Assembly (NCBI RefSeq): GCF_048544455.1
Contig: NC_133537.1
Coordinates: 18,351,541 to 18,415,540, forward strand
Length of the DNA: 64,000 nt
Source: Silene latifolia
Taxonomy: Eukaryota > Streptophyta > Magnoliopsida > Caryophyllales > Caryophyllaceae
Direction of reading: 5' to 3'
The notes beneath the pieces are model-generated. The model was not told where the DNA came from. It did no database searches and saw only the letters and a program-made list of their open reading frames with translations. Numbering within the stretch: position 1 is the stretch's first letter; the number at the start of each line of letters is the position of its first letter. A program made the position numbers and the translations under genes. Below are positions 11,236 through 23,274 of the stretch, one piece after another.

Positions 11236-11549
11236 TCTAAAAAAAAAAAATAATAATAATAATAATAATAATAATCTAAAACTACATCTGAAAACCAACC
11301 ACACATAATAACAAAACCCATTACCCACAACACAAAAAAATTAGAAAAAAGAAAGAAAGAAGACAAAAAAGACCGTCATACCATTACCCGCCGCCATTAC
11401 AATCAACCACCATTACCACCATTAGCAGCCGACAAACAAGACAAAAAAGAAATAACAAACCCATTACCACCATTACAGTCAACCACCATTTACCAGCCGC
11501 CAACCGTAACACCAACCCAGACTAATGTCTGAAAAAAAAAACCAGAGAA

Positions 11550-12110
11550 GAAGATGGTGGAGGGTGGGCGTGGTGGCGGCCGCAGAACTGGTTTGTGGGA
11601 GGGGATGGCAGATCTGGTCGGAGGAGGAGGAGGGCATAGGGTAGTGGCGATGGTGGAGGTCGTTGGAGGAGATAGTGATTGTGGGGTGCGAGGTGGGTTA
11701 CGGTGGTGGTGGCAGACAGGAGGGACTGGAGGGAAACGGAGTTTCTGTTGTTGGCGCGGCTGTTGTTGGTCGTTGGAGGTGAAGATATCAGTGGTGAGTC
11801 GTGGTGGTGGTGGTTGGTGGCAGATCTGGGGGTGGTTCTTTACGGTCATATTTTTTTTTTCTTTTTTTTTTTGTATTTGGTGGTGGCGGTTTTCGGTGGT
11901 GGTGGATCTGAAAGGAGGTGTATTGTTGTTGGTGGTGGTTGTTGTTGATGGCGATATTGGAGGAGACGAGAAGGGTGGCTGGTGGTGTTGTGGTGGCCGG
12001 CATAAGAGGTGCGTCGTGGTGGTGGTGGCGGGTGTGTGAGTGGTGGGTGGTGCGTCGTGGTGGTGGCGGGTGTGTGAGTGGTGGGTGGTGTATGGTGATG
12101 ACTGATGAGG
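11550..12110 (+). repeat. G-rich GGTGG core of B2
   Basis: The plus strand is dominated by GGTGGTGG, GGAGGAGGAGG and TGGTGGTGGCGGG. A direct repeat, GTGCGTCGTGGTGGTGG with GGGTGTGTGAGTGGTGGGTG, occurs at about 12,008-12,048 and again at about 12,049-12,090. The long overlapping open frames on both strands are low-complexity composition effects. Confidence 0.65.
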
Positions 12111-12450
12111 ATGAGAGAATGAGTGGAATTTTATTTTTTTGATTTTTTTGAATTATTTGGTTTTTGATTTTTGTTGGATTTTTGAGAGGAATTAAGTTGT
12201 TTTGATTTTTAGAGAGATGAGAGGAATGATAATTGTGAAAGATGAGAGAGAAGTGAGTGAAAAATAAATGATATATAGTAAAATTAGTGGTTGATTAGTG
12301 AAGGTAATGAGGGAAAGTATTTAATTGCATTGATCCCCTAATTTTTGCATTAATCCTTCCTTTTTCTCTTTCAATCTCAGTCCTCCATCCCATCTTTTTA
12401 AGGGTCTTAAAGAGGACTTATGGACTCAATGAAAAAGGGTGGACTCATTT

Positions 12451-12560
<110 letters not shown>

Positions 12561-14189
12561 TTGAATCATGTGAGGCACCCTTCTTAGGGTGAGGCGGCTG
12601 GACACCTTCTAAACCGTCAGATCTAATAACTAAAGATATTCCAGATGCTGCCACGTGTCCCTGTATAATTTTCTAACAAACACACATTTCTGTCATACTC
12701 AATCATTAACTCGTTCATTGACCATGTCCGCTTTCTCTCTCTCTTCAACCTTGAGCTGAGCTACATCTTCGCCATGATCAGAGAGCTTTTCGAAGCTTTT
12801 CGATCGCCATTATCACATAGCTTTGAGTCCTAGCAAATTAGGATCTTTCATCTCACAATCGAGTATGATTCATTCCTTAATAGTTTTTTATCTATCTTTA
12901 TAGTAGTAATTATTGTCGGCAATTGCAAAATTAATTCTTATGATTTTCAATTGAAATTTGGGGGTTTCTTTGTATTTGAAATTTTACATATAAATTGAAT
13001 TCTATTTCAACGTTTTGAGTTGGATATCATAATTGGAGTAGTAAAGGATCAAAACTTTAACCATTAAACATCTAATAAAAAAAAAAAATCTGAGTTGAGT
13101 TACTGAGAGAAGGTAGTTAATACTACGGAGTACTAATTTCATGATTTTTCTTCTTTTCTCTTCTTTGAAATGGGTGATTCATTATCTTTTTATTCGTTGA
13201 TATGATGCTTTGATGATGAATGTCAGATTCTTAGTTGTGTAAGTTTATGAATATGATTATTTTTCTTGAGAATTGATAATGTTTTCATTCAGTAATCTAA
13301 GATGCATTTAATTTGTTACGGAGTATTACTCTCCTGATCTCCTCTAGGTGCTGGTTATTCACAATGGATATGTCTAATGGTGTCTTTTGTTTGTTTTGCA
13401 TAAGTGTTAATTCTTGTCCAGGTGTTGGTTATTCATTGCCAATGAATTTATGTTTGCTGTCTTGATTTATTTGATCAATGATAGAGTATATAAACTACTC
13501 CTTTTAACTTGAGAATTGGGAATGATTCTTATTATATGACAGGAAAGTAGTACAAAGAGTAAGTTATCACATAAGAAGGTCAAGACGAAGCATATTGATA
13601 CATCCGGTATGAAAAGTTATGCACGCTTTTATGAAGACTGATATAAGCTATATTGTTTCTTCCAATATTTACTACTTGTAGTATTTGCTTTTTTCACTAG
13701 CGAAATTTATTCTACATTTTGTTTGTTGTTTGTGTAGTAGAAGTCAGTACAAAGGCCTCCTATATGGACAGGCAGCATAAAAACAAAGCTAATGGAACGA
13801 TGTCTTCCTCTACTTTTCATTTTATCTGATTAAAGATAATTTGAATATCTGCGTTTTTTGTTTAATTGTTACATTCATACTCTATAGGGCTGAATTAAGG
13901 AGATTTCTGCAAAGCAAGACAAATGGGAATGAAACTTAAATGTAGACCCAGGATGCACGACGTGATTGGGGATAGATCAAGATATAGTACTATGGTTGGG
14001 TTCGAGTTTGTGGACTAGGGTGTTAAGCCATCTAAGATTCTGATGATGAAAGTATTGAGGTAATCAACTATGTTCCAGCTTTCAGTCATTTCACCCTCTC
14101 CCAATACAATTTGCTCAATGTAATGTAGGAATAAATGTCATTGAAAGCTTGTTGGCGGATCTGTGTAATTTGTGTTGTTGCATCAATAG

Positions 14190-14308
14190 ATCTTTCTTAA
14201 GACGGTCTTAAGTTAGGACTCTTCACAATTCCCTTTCATTTTAACAGTATTTAAATCAATTGTGACTACGTCTTACTTTAAGACCGTTCGGAGTAAGAAT
14301 TTGTGATT
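14190..14308. mobile_element. short MITE-like foldback in E2
   Basis: It begins TTCTTAAGACGGTCTTAAG. Its far end, reverse-complemented, reads TTCTTACTCCGAACGGTCTT, with CACAATT near both ends. It resembles the other ACGGTC-type MITEs of the window. Confidence 0.4.
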
Positions 14309-15009
14309 GTTGAGCACTTAATATTTTAGTATCCCTGGCTTTCAATTTACTTTGTAAGTTTACAAAGATACTACTAATCAATTTATGTTATCTTGTGTGG
14401 GTAGCTATTTTATGCATTATTATTACTTTGCTTTTGAAGATTAATACACTTGAATGTATAAATTTGTGAAAGATTTGAATTTTACAAAATTGGTAGTTGA
14501 TAGTTTTGCTTTTAAGATGGTTATGTTATTTTTGTTGAAGATCTAGTTTCAAACTTTCAATATGTTCCTCGATTCGATTCAATACTTACTGATAATGAAA
14601 TTTTGCTTTGAATATGTAATTGATAGTTTTGGTCTTTGAGCATTGCTTCTAATAATCTGCACTTGGATTTGATAATGTTGATAAGCAAGGGTAATGTTGA
14701 TAATCAAGGGTCAAGTCGCATTACAAAGGGTAGAAAAGTGTGTGATTTACTCTGGTGACAACATGTACGTCGAAACGCTTCACAAAACAAAAGAGCACTA
14801 ATTTACTCACTTGGTGGTGTGTTGATGAATGAGTAGTAAATTTTAGCAAAGATAGCTATTGTTTAAAATTATTATTTTAATTGTATTTTCAATTTTATTA
14901 TTTGTACTTATTCATTTTGGATTGGGATGTGTACACAAGTTTATGTATATATAATTGGTTTATGTAAGTTGAATTTATGGTTTGACAATACGAAGAGATC
15001 GACTTGACG

Positions 15010-16060
15010 TTGAATCTGACAAAACAACCTCTAAGATTCAGTGAACAAGGTCTGAGATTCACAAAACAAAGTCCGAGATTCACCAAATAAGGAAAGAGCA
15101 AAAAACGTGATTTTAACTACTTATGATGACCAAGTTTCACAAAACAAGCTCTACGATTCATCGAACAAGGTCCGAGATTCACAAAACAAAGTCTCGATTC
15201 ACCTAATAAAGAAAAGAGCAAAATAGATGATTTTAACCACTTATGATGATCAAATTTCACAAAACAAGCCTTAAGATTCACTGAATAAGGTATGAGATTC
15301 ACAAAATAAGGCTTGAGATTCACCAAATAAGAAAAAGAGCAAGAAACGTGATTTTAACCACTTATGATGACCAAGTTTCACAAAACAAGCTCTAAGATTC
15401 ACTGAACAAGGTCTGAGATTCACAAAACAAAGTCTGAGATTCACCTAATAAAGAAAAGAGCAAAATAGGTGATTTTAACCACTTATAATGATCAAGTTTC
15501 ACAAAATAAGCTCTAAGATTCACTGAACAAGGTCTGAGATTCACAAAACAAAGTCTGAGATTCACCTACTAAAGAAAAGAGCAAAATAGGTTATTTTAAC
15601 CACTTATGATGATCAAGTTTCTCAAAACAAGTCTTAAAATTCACTGAATAAGGTATGAGATTCACAAAATAAGGTATGAGATTCACCAAACAAGGAAAAG
15701 AGCAAAAAACGTGATTTTAACCACTTATGATGACCAAGTTTCACAAAACAACCTCTAAGATTCACTGAACAAGGTCTGAGATTCACAAAACAAAGTCTAA
15801 GATTCACCTAATAAAGAAAAGAGCAAAATAGGTGATTTTAACCACTTATGATGATCAAGTTTCACAAAACAAGCCTTAAGATTCACTGAATAAGGTATGA
15901 GATTCACAAAATAAGGACTGAGATTCACAAAATAAGGCAAAGAACAAAATAGGTGATTCCTAACACCTATAATGACCAAGTTTTAGAAAATTATCTTACA
16001 GGTTCACAAAACAAGCTATAGGATTCACAACATAAGGACCGAGATTCACAAAATAAATCA
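15010..16060 (-). repeat. Higher-order tandem array of E2
   Basis: This is the reverse complement of the E1 array: AAGGTCTGAGATTCACAAAA words in units of about 120 bp, each with ACCACTTATGATGA. Together with E1 it forms inverted arrays of about 1 kb with a spacer of about 7.3 kb. Confidence 0.85.
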
Positions 16061-16789
16061 GGAGAAGAGCAAAATTATCTCAAATTTTGCAAAATAGACT
16101 CAAATTTTGCAAAGCCGTCTCAAACTAAAATTAATATATACCCCATTGTTTCAATTTTTCTCGTACTCACCTATTGACTTTTCAAAATAATACTTAAATC
16201 AAATGACCTGTGTCTGCAATGACCTGCCGAACTCTAAATTAGAAATGATCTTTTCAAGGAAGGATCTAGTGATATGATTCCCAGTTGTAGCAACATTAAA
16301 GGTTCTCGCCTTTTTAGCATTGAAAAGTTTTGCAGGATATTCACCACGTGATCCCTTAAATTGGTGCCAAGATACATGTCGAGTCGATTCCAAAACTTTG
16401 ATCTCATTTTTAGTTACAATACTTAACTCTTCCCCAAGCTCACCACACTACATCATGCAACAAATCGGCAATTTAAATTTTATAATTTTGCCACTGAAAC
16501 TCATCTTCGCCTCTTGAATCATCGATTTTGAAAGTAACTCCATATACGAGTTTTCTTCGCAACTTTGTTTCTCAGTATTGCTTCAATTGATTAGGTTATG
16601 GAGATTGATTTGGGAAAGATGGCTGAGAGGAGTTTTGATGATGAAGAAAGAACGTTGTTTGTAATAATGTAATTGGGTCAATTTTGATCTAAGCCCAGTA
16701 GCGCGCAATATATCACAGTCCACTCAACATGTATCATTTTGGTGAGACCGGCCGCCTCGCCATAATGAGGTGCCTCACCGGATCCGGCC

Positions 16790-16815
16790 TCTATATATAT
16801 ATATATATATATATC
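16790..16815. repeat. (TA)n tract at the right end of E2
   Basis: A short CT(TA)n tract closes the chain of B/E elements on the right. Confidence 0.9.
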
Positions 16816-17514
16816 ATTTTCGAACTAATTAAGGGTAAATAAATGATTGAGGCAGAGTGAGTATAAAACCTAGATGATTTACATTCTATGTCTGATTAAA
16901 ATAGAGAAAATAAATAATAACAATTAACCAAGAAAAAGAGAGTATGACATTCTTATGAAGCGCCAACTTTGTCGTTTCAATTGGAAAAATGTCGCAAAAA
17001 TAATACAAAAAATGAATGGGCATAGGTTGGCAGACATGGCAAAATTAAAGGGATGGAAGACAGGATTAAACGAAGTAACAACTAAGGATGTCCCAAAGGT
17101 CAGAGGGTCGGGCCTAATAAGCTTTTGCTTTTAGGATTACTTGCTTGGCTTTCGCAAATAATCGTATTTTCTAGTTTTTAGGCAATGCACGTGGGAGGGT
17201 ATAGACAATAGAGCTATTAGAAATCACAAATTCTCATTTGTAATGGCACTCTTTTGTCATAAGTCTGTGATTTTTTACAAAGAGTAAGTAGTGGGAAGGT
17301 AGGTGAAAGGAGAACAGTACGGACCGTAGAACTATAGAAGTCAAAATGCCAATGCTCACCCTCCCATTCTATATCCACTCAATTGTTGCTCCGTCCAATC
17401 AATGAATAATCGCATAGTCACAATTCACAGGTCACAACTCTCAACTCAGGAATCAATGAATCGGGTGTACTTAAAGAATAAATTAAATAGATATTTTTAC
17501 GTGTCAAATTATTT
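16816..17514. other. intergenic, nothing recognised
   Basis: AT-rich sequence with no ORF, RNA or element end that I can support. A CACAAATTCTCATTTGTAATGG motif at about 17,226 resembles a MITE terminus, but a partner end is not clear. Confidence 0.5.
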
Positions 17515-17724
17515 TACAATTGGTCTCCTTTATGACGGATTACCATTTGTGGCGGATATTTTGTGAGATAAAATGGTAATAAAATGGGTTAGTGGAGAAA
17601 GGGGACCATATGAATAATGTTGCAGAGAGAGAAAAAGTGGGTACTTTGTGAGGTAAAATGGTATCCGTCACTCAAGAGTGACGGATATGTGCCGTCACAA
17701 ACAAGAATTTGTGATTATTTTATT
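17515..17724. mobile_element. MITE-like element, ATCCGTCAC type
   Basis: A left GACGGATTACCATTTGTGGC region and a right end whose reverse complement reads CACAAATTCTTGTTTGTGAC give an imperfect foldback. The element also contains GTATCCGTCACTCAAGAGTG and its palindromic partner GACGGATA. Confidence 0.4.
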
Positions 17725-18181
17725 ATTGACCTCTAATTCTGAAAACTTTTATCCTAATAAAATATTTTTTTACTTTATTTGTGTTTATTAAGACCATTAT
17801 AATTTTTGTTTTCTCTATCGACGACGGAGGCGGGATTTTAATTGTGGGGGCACATTTTTTTCGTTTTATGTTGATCTTAACTTTGATATATGGAACACAA
17901 AATCTCATTATAGACGGCAACTATCCGCCTATAACTAAAGACGGGCCAAGTAATATACCACATTACGCATAAGACAAATAACAACTTGCGTGGTGGGACC
18001 CAAAAATATCACCACTTTAAGGGTATTTTACCGTCTCTTGCTATAAACGGATATATCCGTCTATAGCAAGACTTGTTGTATATGGAAAATAATACATCTA
18101 AGATCTAGCAAGAATGTTAGATTCACGAAATAAGAGATTACTGTACTAGAAGTTGTATATCAGAATTCAAAAATTCAATAA

Positions 18182-18841
18182 GACCACCCCTAAGCAAGGT
18201 TAATTGGGAGAGTCAATTTGTGAAAGGTCACCTTAATCCACATTTAAGCAAAAGATTAAGGTGACCCAAGGGTTAAAAAGGTGAGAAGAGGTCAATTGAT
18301 GACCTTCACTTGCTCAAATTGACCCAAGAATTGACCTTACATGTGTCAAATTGTAATTGGTTACAATATTTAAAATCCAATAAAAAAAACTCATATATTA
18401 ACATTAAAAGTACAAAGAGTATGCGGTTTTTTTAATGTATGCGTTTTTTTTAATTATGTATGCGGTTTTTTTATTGTCAATGAAATCGTCTTTTCGATTA
18501 TTAAATTTTAACTTTGTTATTTAATAATTTTTTTCCGAAGTGTACGTCATTAAATTAATGTTTAATATATTGAAGTACTTTTATTTTTTAAAAATTACAA
18601 TAAAAACTTGTGTATAATTAGTTAGTAAATAATAATTGAAAAAGTAAGATAGAGGTTTTAGTGAGATAGAGAATGTGGGAAATGATTGGAAATGATTAGA
18701 AATGTTGGAAAGTGGAAAATGATAGGATTAATTGACCCACCTTCTGCTTGGGAGGGTGAAAATGGGTCAAGTTAATAAGAGGTGATTAAGAGTAAAATTC
18801 TGATTGACCCGATTAAGTCGACCTTTTGCTTGGGGATGGAC
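18182..18841. mobile_element. PIF/Harbinger-type MITE
   Basis: The ends GACCACCCCTAAGCAAGG and (reverse complement) GTCCATCCCCAAGCAAAAGG form imperfect terminal inverted repeats. TAA is present immediately on both sides (18,179-18,181 and 18,842-18,844), the 3-bp TAA/TTA duplication typical of PIF/Harbinger insertions. It is 660 bp, AT-rich inside and non-coding. Confidence 0.65.
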
Positions 18842-18904
18842 TAATAAAGATAGCAATTATTCTCATTTATAATAGACATAAACGGGTGAAGTATATTCCG
18901 TTTG

Positions 18905-19110
18905 AACTAATTAGACATGCACAAATTCTCATTGAAAGCGGGCACTATCCATCATAAGCTGAAGACGAATAGTACACCTCTCACAATATGCAAGTGACAC
19001 TATTTATGGGGTGCTCCATTTCCCTCCACTTGTCCTTCCACTTGTTTTATTTTGAGAGGCCATTATTCGTCTTCAACTTGTAACGAATAATGTCTGTTGC
19101 AAGCAATACC
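18905..19110. mobile_element. MITE-like foldback, ACAAATTCTCATT type
   Basis: It begins CACAAATTCTCATTGAAAGC. Inner segments GAAGACGAATA and TATTCGTCTTCAACTTG, and GTGGAAGG/CCTTCCAC-type words, pair. Its relative at 61,952-62,093 is clearer. Confidence 0.35.
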
Positions 19111-19697
19111 CTTTGTTATACATGGCCCCATGGGATTCCACCAATCCAATTTCCAGTACTTTCCAGTTTCCACACACAAGTTTGTCTTCCACTTCTCGCA
19201 AATTCGTCAACAGAAAGTATTTGGGTGCATTTGTGGCTGATTATAATTTATAACCTATAAGCATGTTATTATGTTACTATTACAAAGAATCGATTGGAAG
19301 ACAACAACGATAAAGCCACAACTCCAAAATAATACGGAGTATAATTTTTGTGTTACGTAATCATCGTATGAGTCTATGAGATTGCCTTACTTTAAGTCAA
19401 TATTTATTTAGTGGCCACTTTAAAAAATATGGAGTAATTTATAGATTTATAGATTTGATTAACATGTTTGATTAATATAGTAGAAAGGGGTATTTGGTAA
19501 ACGGCATATTGCCGATTTTTAGCATATTCAAGGTTTTAGCATGTTTAACTAATCAATATACTAATTTTAGTGTTTGGTATACAGCATATCGAAACAGCAT
19601 ATTTGGGGTCAATATGCTGTTTACCCCAACATATTGGTTAGCAACTTAGCGTATTGTAAAATAGGAAAGTTTATTTCATTTTACAAAGAAAACTAAC

Positions 19698-22600
19698 TGT
19701 AACACCCCGTATTTTATTAAGTTGGATAAAATTCTTTTAATTGCTATTTTGAATTTAATTACATCATTTAACGATTTATATATATATGCTTAGCTAATTA
19801 ATTAATTTCATCATAATTCGATACGTTAATTTTAATAATCATTAATAAGTTTATTTAAAGTTAGTTCGAGTTTATTGAAGTTAGTTCGGGTTTATTTATT
19901 TAATAATTTCCGTTTCTTTACGAGTCCTTATGAAAGTTGTTTTAAGTGAACCCGAGATGGATTTTGGGAACAAAACCGTCCAATTAGCTATTTTGAGCTT
20001 ATTTCACTAAATTAGCAATTTTTTATTAATATCCGTTAGTTTCGTAAAAATCGCTAATAATTCCGTTTCAAGCCGATTTCTTATTATTTACGTTAACTAG
20101 CTGAGTTTATTTTATTTTCACTCATTAAATTTATTTATTATTGATTCCGTTTTATTCTTCGAAACTTTTATTTAAATCGGTTAAATTTAACTCGAAACGG
20201 TTTTAATAAATATCGAAGTTACTTAACGATGAAGAAACGTACGTATAATAAATAGCGAGTGCAAGTTGCTCCCTCATTTCTCACGCATCATTCTTCTTCT
20301 CCCTTCCTTTTTCTTCTTTTCGTTCTGTTTTAATTTTTATCAGATTGTAAATTGATCCTGCCACTCCGTTTGTCATCCGTTATCAATTATTTTCGTTCCA
20401 TATTGCTCCTCTCGTCGTTCTCGTCATTCCGATGTAAGTAACATTCAGTTTCGTCATGTATTTTTACAAACCCAATTTATATTTTCAGCTTTATTTATTA
20501 TAAGACGGTTGTATGTACTAAAATAGACGGTCTTGTAGAAGATTTGTTAGTCATAAATGATTAGTTCAATCGGAAAAAGGTAACAATTATAGATTACTCG
20601 ATATTACTTGTAAAATATGTTTATTTCGAATCTTTGGTTAGTCTGCATTTTATAATTGAGACGGTGTATAATTATATATAGGGATCCTTATGGATGTTAA
20701 TTAGTCAGTTGTATAGTTGAGACGGTGTATACTGATATGTGGAGATGATTGAGACGGTGTATACTGACCTCTAGGGATCATTTGGGATGCTAGCTAGTAA
20801 GTGGTATATTTAAGACGGTGTATGCTGACATGTATGGATTGTTTTGGGTGATAATTGGTGTGTTTTATAGTTGAGAAGGTGTATCCGACATGTAGGGATT
20901 GTTTTGGACTGATTTGGACTCGTGTGTTGGGGCGATTTTGGTAGTCTTTAGGACTGTTTTTGAGTTGCTTTATACTTGTGGATTTCCGCTCTAAAACCGT
21001 TTTAAATGCCGACTTAGTTGGCTCGCCTAGGATTGTTTTTAGGCGCGAGAATGGAGTCTTAAGGGGACGATTGGTACTCTGTTTTGGGCAGGGACGAGAG
21101 CTGTCATCGTGGGTTTTCACTTTGCATTTGAGGACTGGAGTTGGGGTCGAACTTAGGCATCTTTTGGGTTCTGTTTTGGACTGATTTTTGGGTCAGGTTA
21201 TGAAGTAGGGTGAAGGGTGGCTATGGGTAGTCGGGTGGTGGTCGTGTCGGTCTCCTAGTGGCCTAGCTGTGGCCTGGCCGTGGCCTAGCTAAGTCACGAG
21301 TTTGAGGCCATGTGTAGTTGGTGGTTAGGCCGAGTTTGAGGTTGTCATAATAACTTTTGAGCCGTGTCCATAAATTGTTTTGACGCTAGTTTGGCTTATA
21401 TAAAATATAATTAAATTAATTTCCGTCTCATATTTTATATAAAGATAATTCGTTAATATCGTCCTTTCACATAATTTTTAGGTGCCTCATATGTGGTTGA
21501 AGATGAAGAGTAATTTTGAGTTTTAGAAGCTTTCTCAAGTTATTACTTGTCTCTTTGCTAGCGTAAGGTAACTATTCCGAGTTACTCGACGAATTAATGT
21601 CACATTAGTAATTGATGTTGTGTTTGTTGTTTGTTAAGTGTTTAGGTGATTGATAATGTGTTACTTTCGTTTTTCACATGATAGAAATTGGAAATAGCAT
21701 GAGAATAATATTGTGATAAATTTGTAATTTGGGCCAAAGCAAAGCCAAGACTCGAGTGGGCAGATTGACCGAACGAGTTTGGTCAAACTAGGTTTAAACC
21801 AGTCAGCCTCGATTTGACCGATGACCCGTCGCGGGACTCGGGTCGAGGGTTTGTCTTTGAGGTGAGATTGGTTGTTATTGGAAATTTCATGTTATGTCTT
21901 GATAATTGTAATTATCATTTCACATGTTGGTTGTTGGATGAATTGGCTGCCTTATACTTCAGTCTTGTTGCCTCTTTGCCATTTTAGCTTGTTCTCATGA
22001 ATTATGAAATTAACGGTTAGCTGGAATTTGGATTATTATTGATAATGGAGATATTGTTGGATTGTCAGCTGAATTGGGTATCCTACTTGTCTTGTGTGGT
22101 GTGGGCTAAAGTATTCAAGCTGGGACTAGCTGGGACTAGGTCCTAGGTGAGTATTTCGGCCTTCATCATAGATAGGTCATTATAGTTTTTGACGAGTGTA
22201 TGTTCACTGCTTAATAGCCTCTGTGTTCCTGACTTGGTGGGTTTATATCCAAGTTGGGGCATGACCTCGTTACTTATTTTGAGAGTAAGTGGTCAGCTTA
22301 AGTACTAGCCAACCCTTTGGTGGACTCCTTAGGGTACTCACTTTGTTTTAGAAAAATTGTGGGTCTTGGGTGCGGTGGTGTGTATCCGCATGTCTAGGTC
22401 TGCGCAGATTTTAGGCTAGGGTTGTGTTGTGTCTTGGCCATGTTTTGATAGAACCTCTGAGCCAAGATACCGGTTCGATTACCTTCCCTACCTCGTCGTA
22501 TAGACTCGAGTTACAGAGTGACTATTGATGGGACTAAGAACTTATGCCTGTCTTTGATATATTGCCCTTTCTTGTTTGATGATTCTATGAATCATAGAAG

Positions 22601-23259
22601 GTGAGATGCAAGCCGGCTATGGTTGATAGAGTTTGGATTCCTGGATGTTATGTGATTCACATGATAGTGTAGTATGAGTCGGTCTAGTATTCGCATGCTA
22701 GGACTATGTGTTGTTATATTGTTGTTCACATGATAAGCACGATTGTCTAGCATCTATATGCTAAGGCATTGTGTGATTCGTATTCATATTCTTATGTTTA
22801 CATGTTATATTAATTATGACATTTCGTGGCTGGGAGAACTCGGAGTTACTCCCCACTGACTGTGGCTTTCGTATTTGTATAAAATGCGAATGACAGGTAG
22901 GTGATGCATATATGGGGTACATGGACGAGCTAGCGAGCAAAGTAACCCTGGAACCTAGATTGGCTTTATTTTATTGTGACCCTTAAACACTTTTTATGTC
23001 ACATACATTTTAGGGACATATGTCTCCCTCTTTACATTTGGTTGTATAATTTGCTATTCGCGACTTTAGCGATGGTTATGTTATGACTCTTCTAGTTAGA
23101 CCTTGTATGTTTGACACCTTCCAATTTGGATATCTTTATAACAGGTTCAGGTTTTAAAAATTACAGGTTTTTACCCAAATGAACCTATTACAAACATATC
23201 CATGTAGTTTTATTCTAGAATTACGTGTTTACTTTTCCGCGATAAATGAGGGTGTCACA
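19698..23259 (+). repeat. 5' LTR of the LARD element (3,562 bp)
   Basis: It is bounded by TGTAACACCC and GGGTGTCACA. Subrepeats with GAGACGGTGTAT recur at about 20,660, 20,720, 20,750, 20,810 and 20,870. The ORF pair near 20,800-21,180 recurs in the other LTR, but its translations match nothing I know. This copy keeps the empty target site GGTGAGAT at 22,594-22,601, which the hAT element occupies in the 3' LTR. Confidence 0.9.
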
Positions 23260-23261
23260 GT

Positions 23262-23274
23262 TGGTATCAGAGCA
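23262..23274 (+). other. primer-binding site, initiator Met tRNA type
   Basis: TGGTATCAGAGCA lies two bases after the 5' LTR. It complements the 3' end of plant initiator methionine tRNA. Confidence 0.9.

Noticed and set aside
11490-12142. Several long overlapping frames on both strands
   Set aside because: Low-complexity GGTGG sequence lacks stops on several frames at once; none has recognisable residues.
20794-21184. ORF pair in the LARD LTR, repeated at 27,104-27,422
   Set aside because: Its recurrence is due to the LTR duplication. The frame is not kept equally (108 against 84 codons on the minus strand) and has no known domain.
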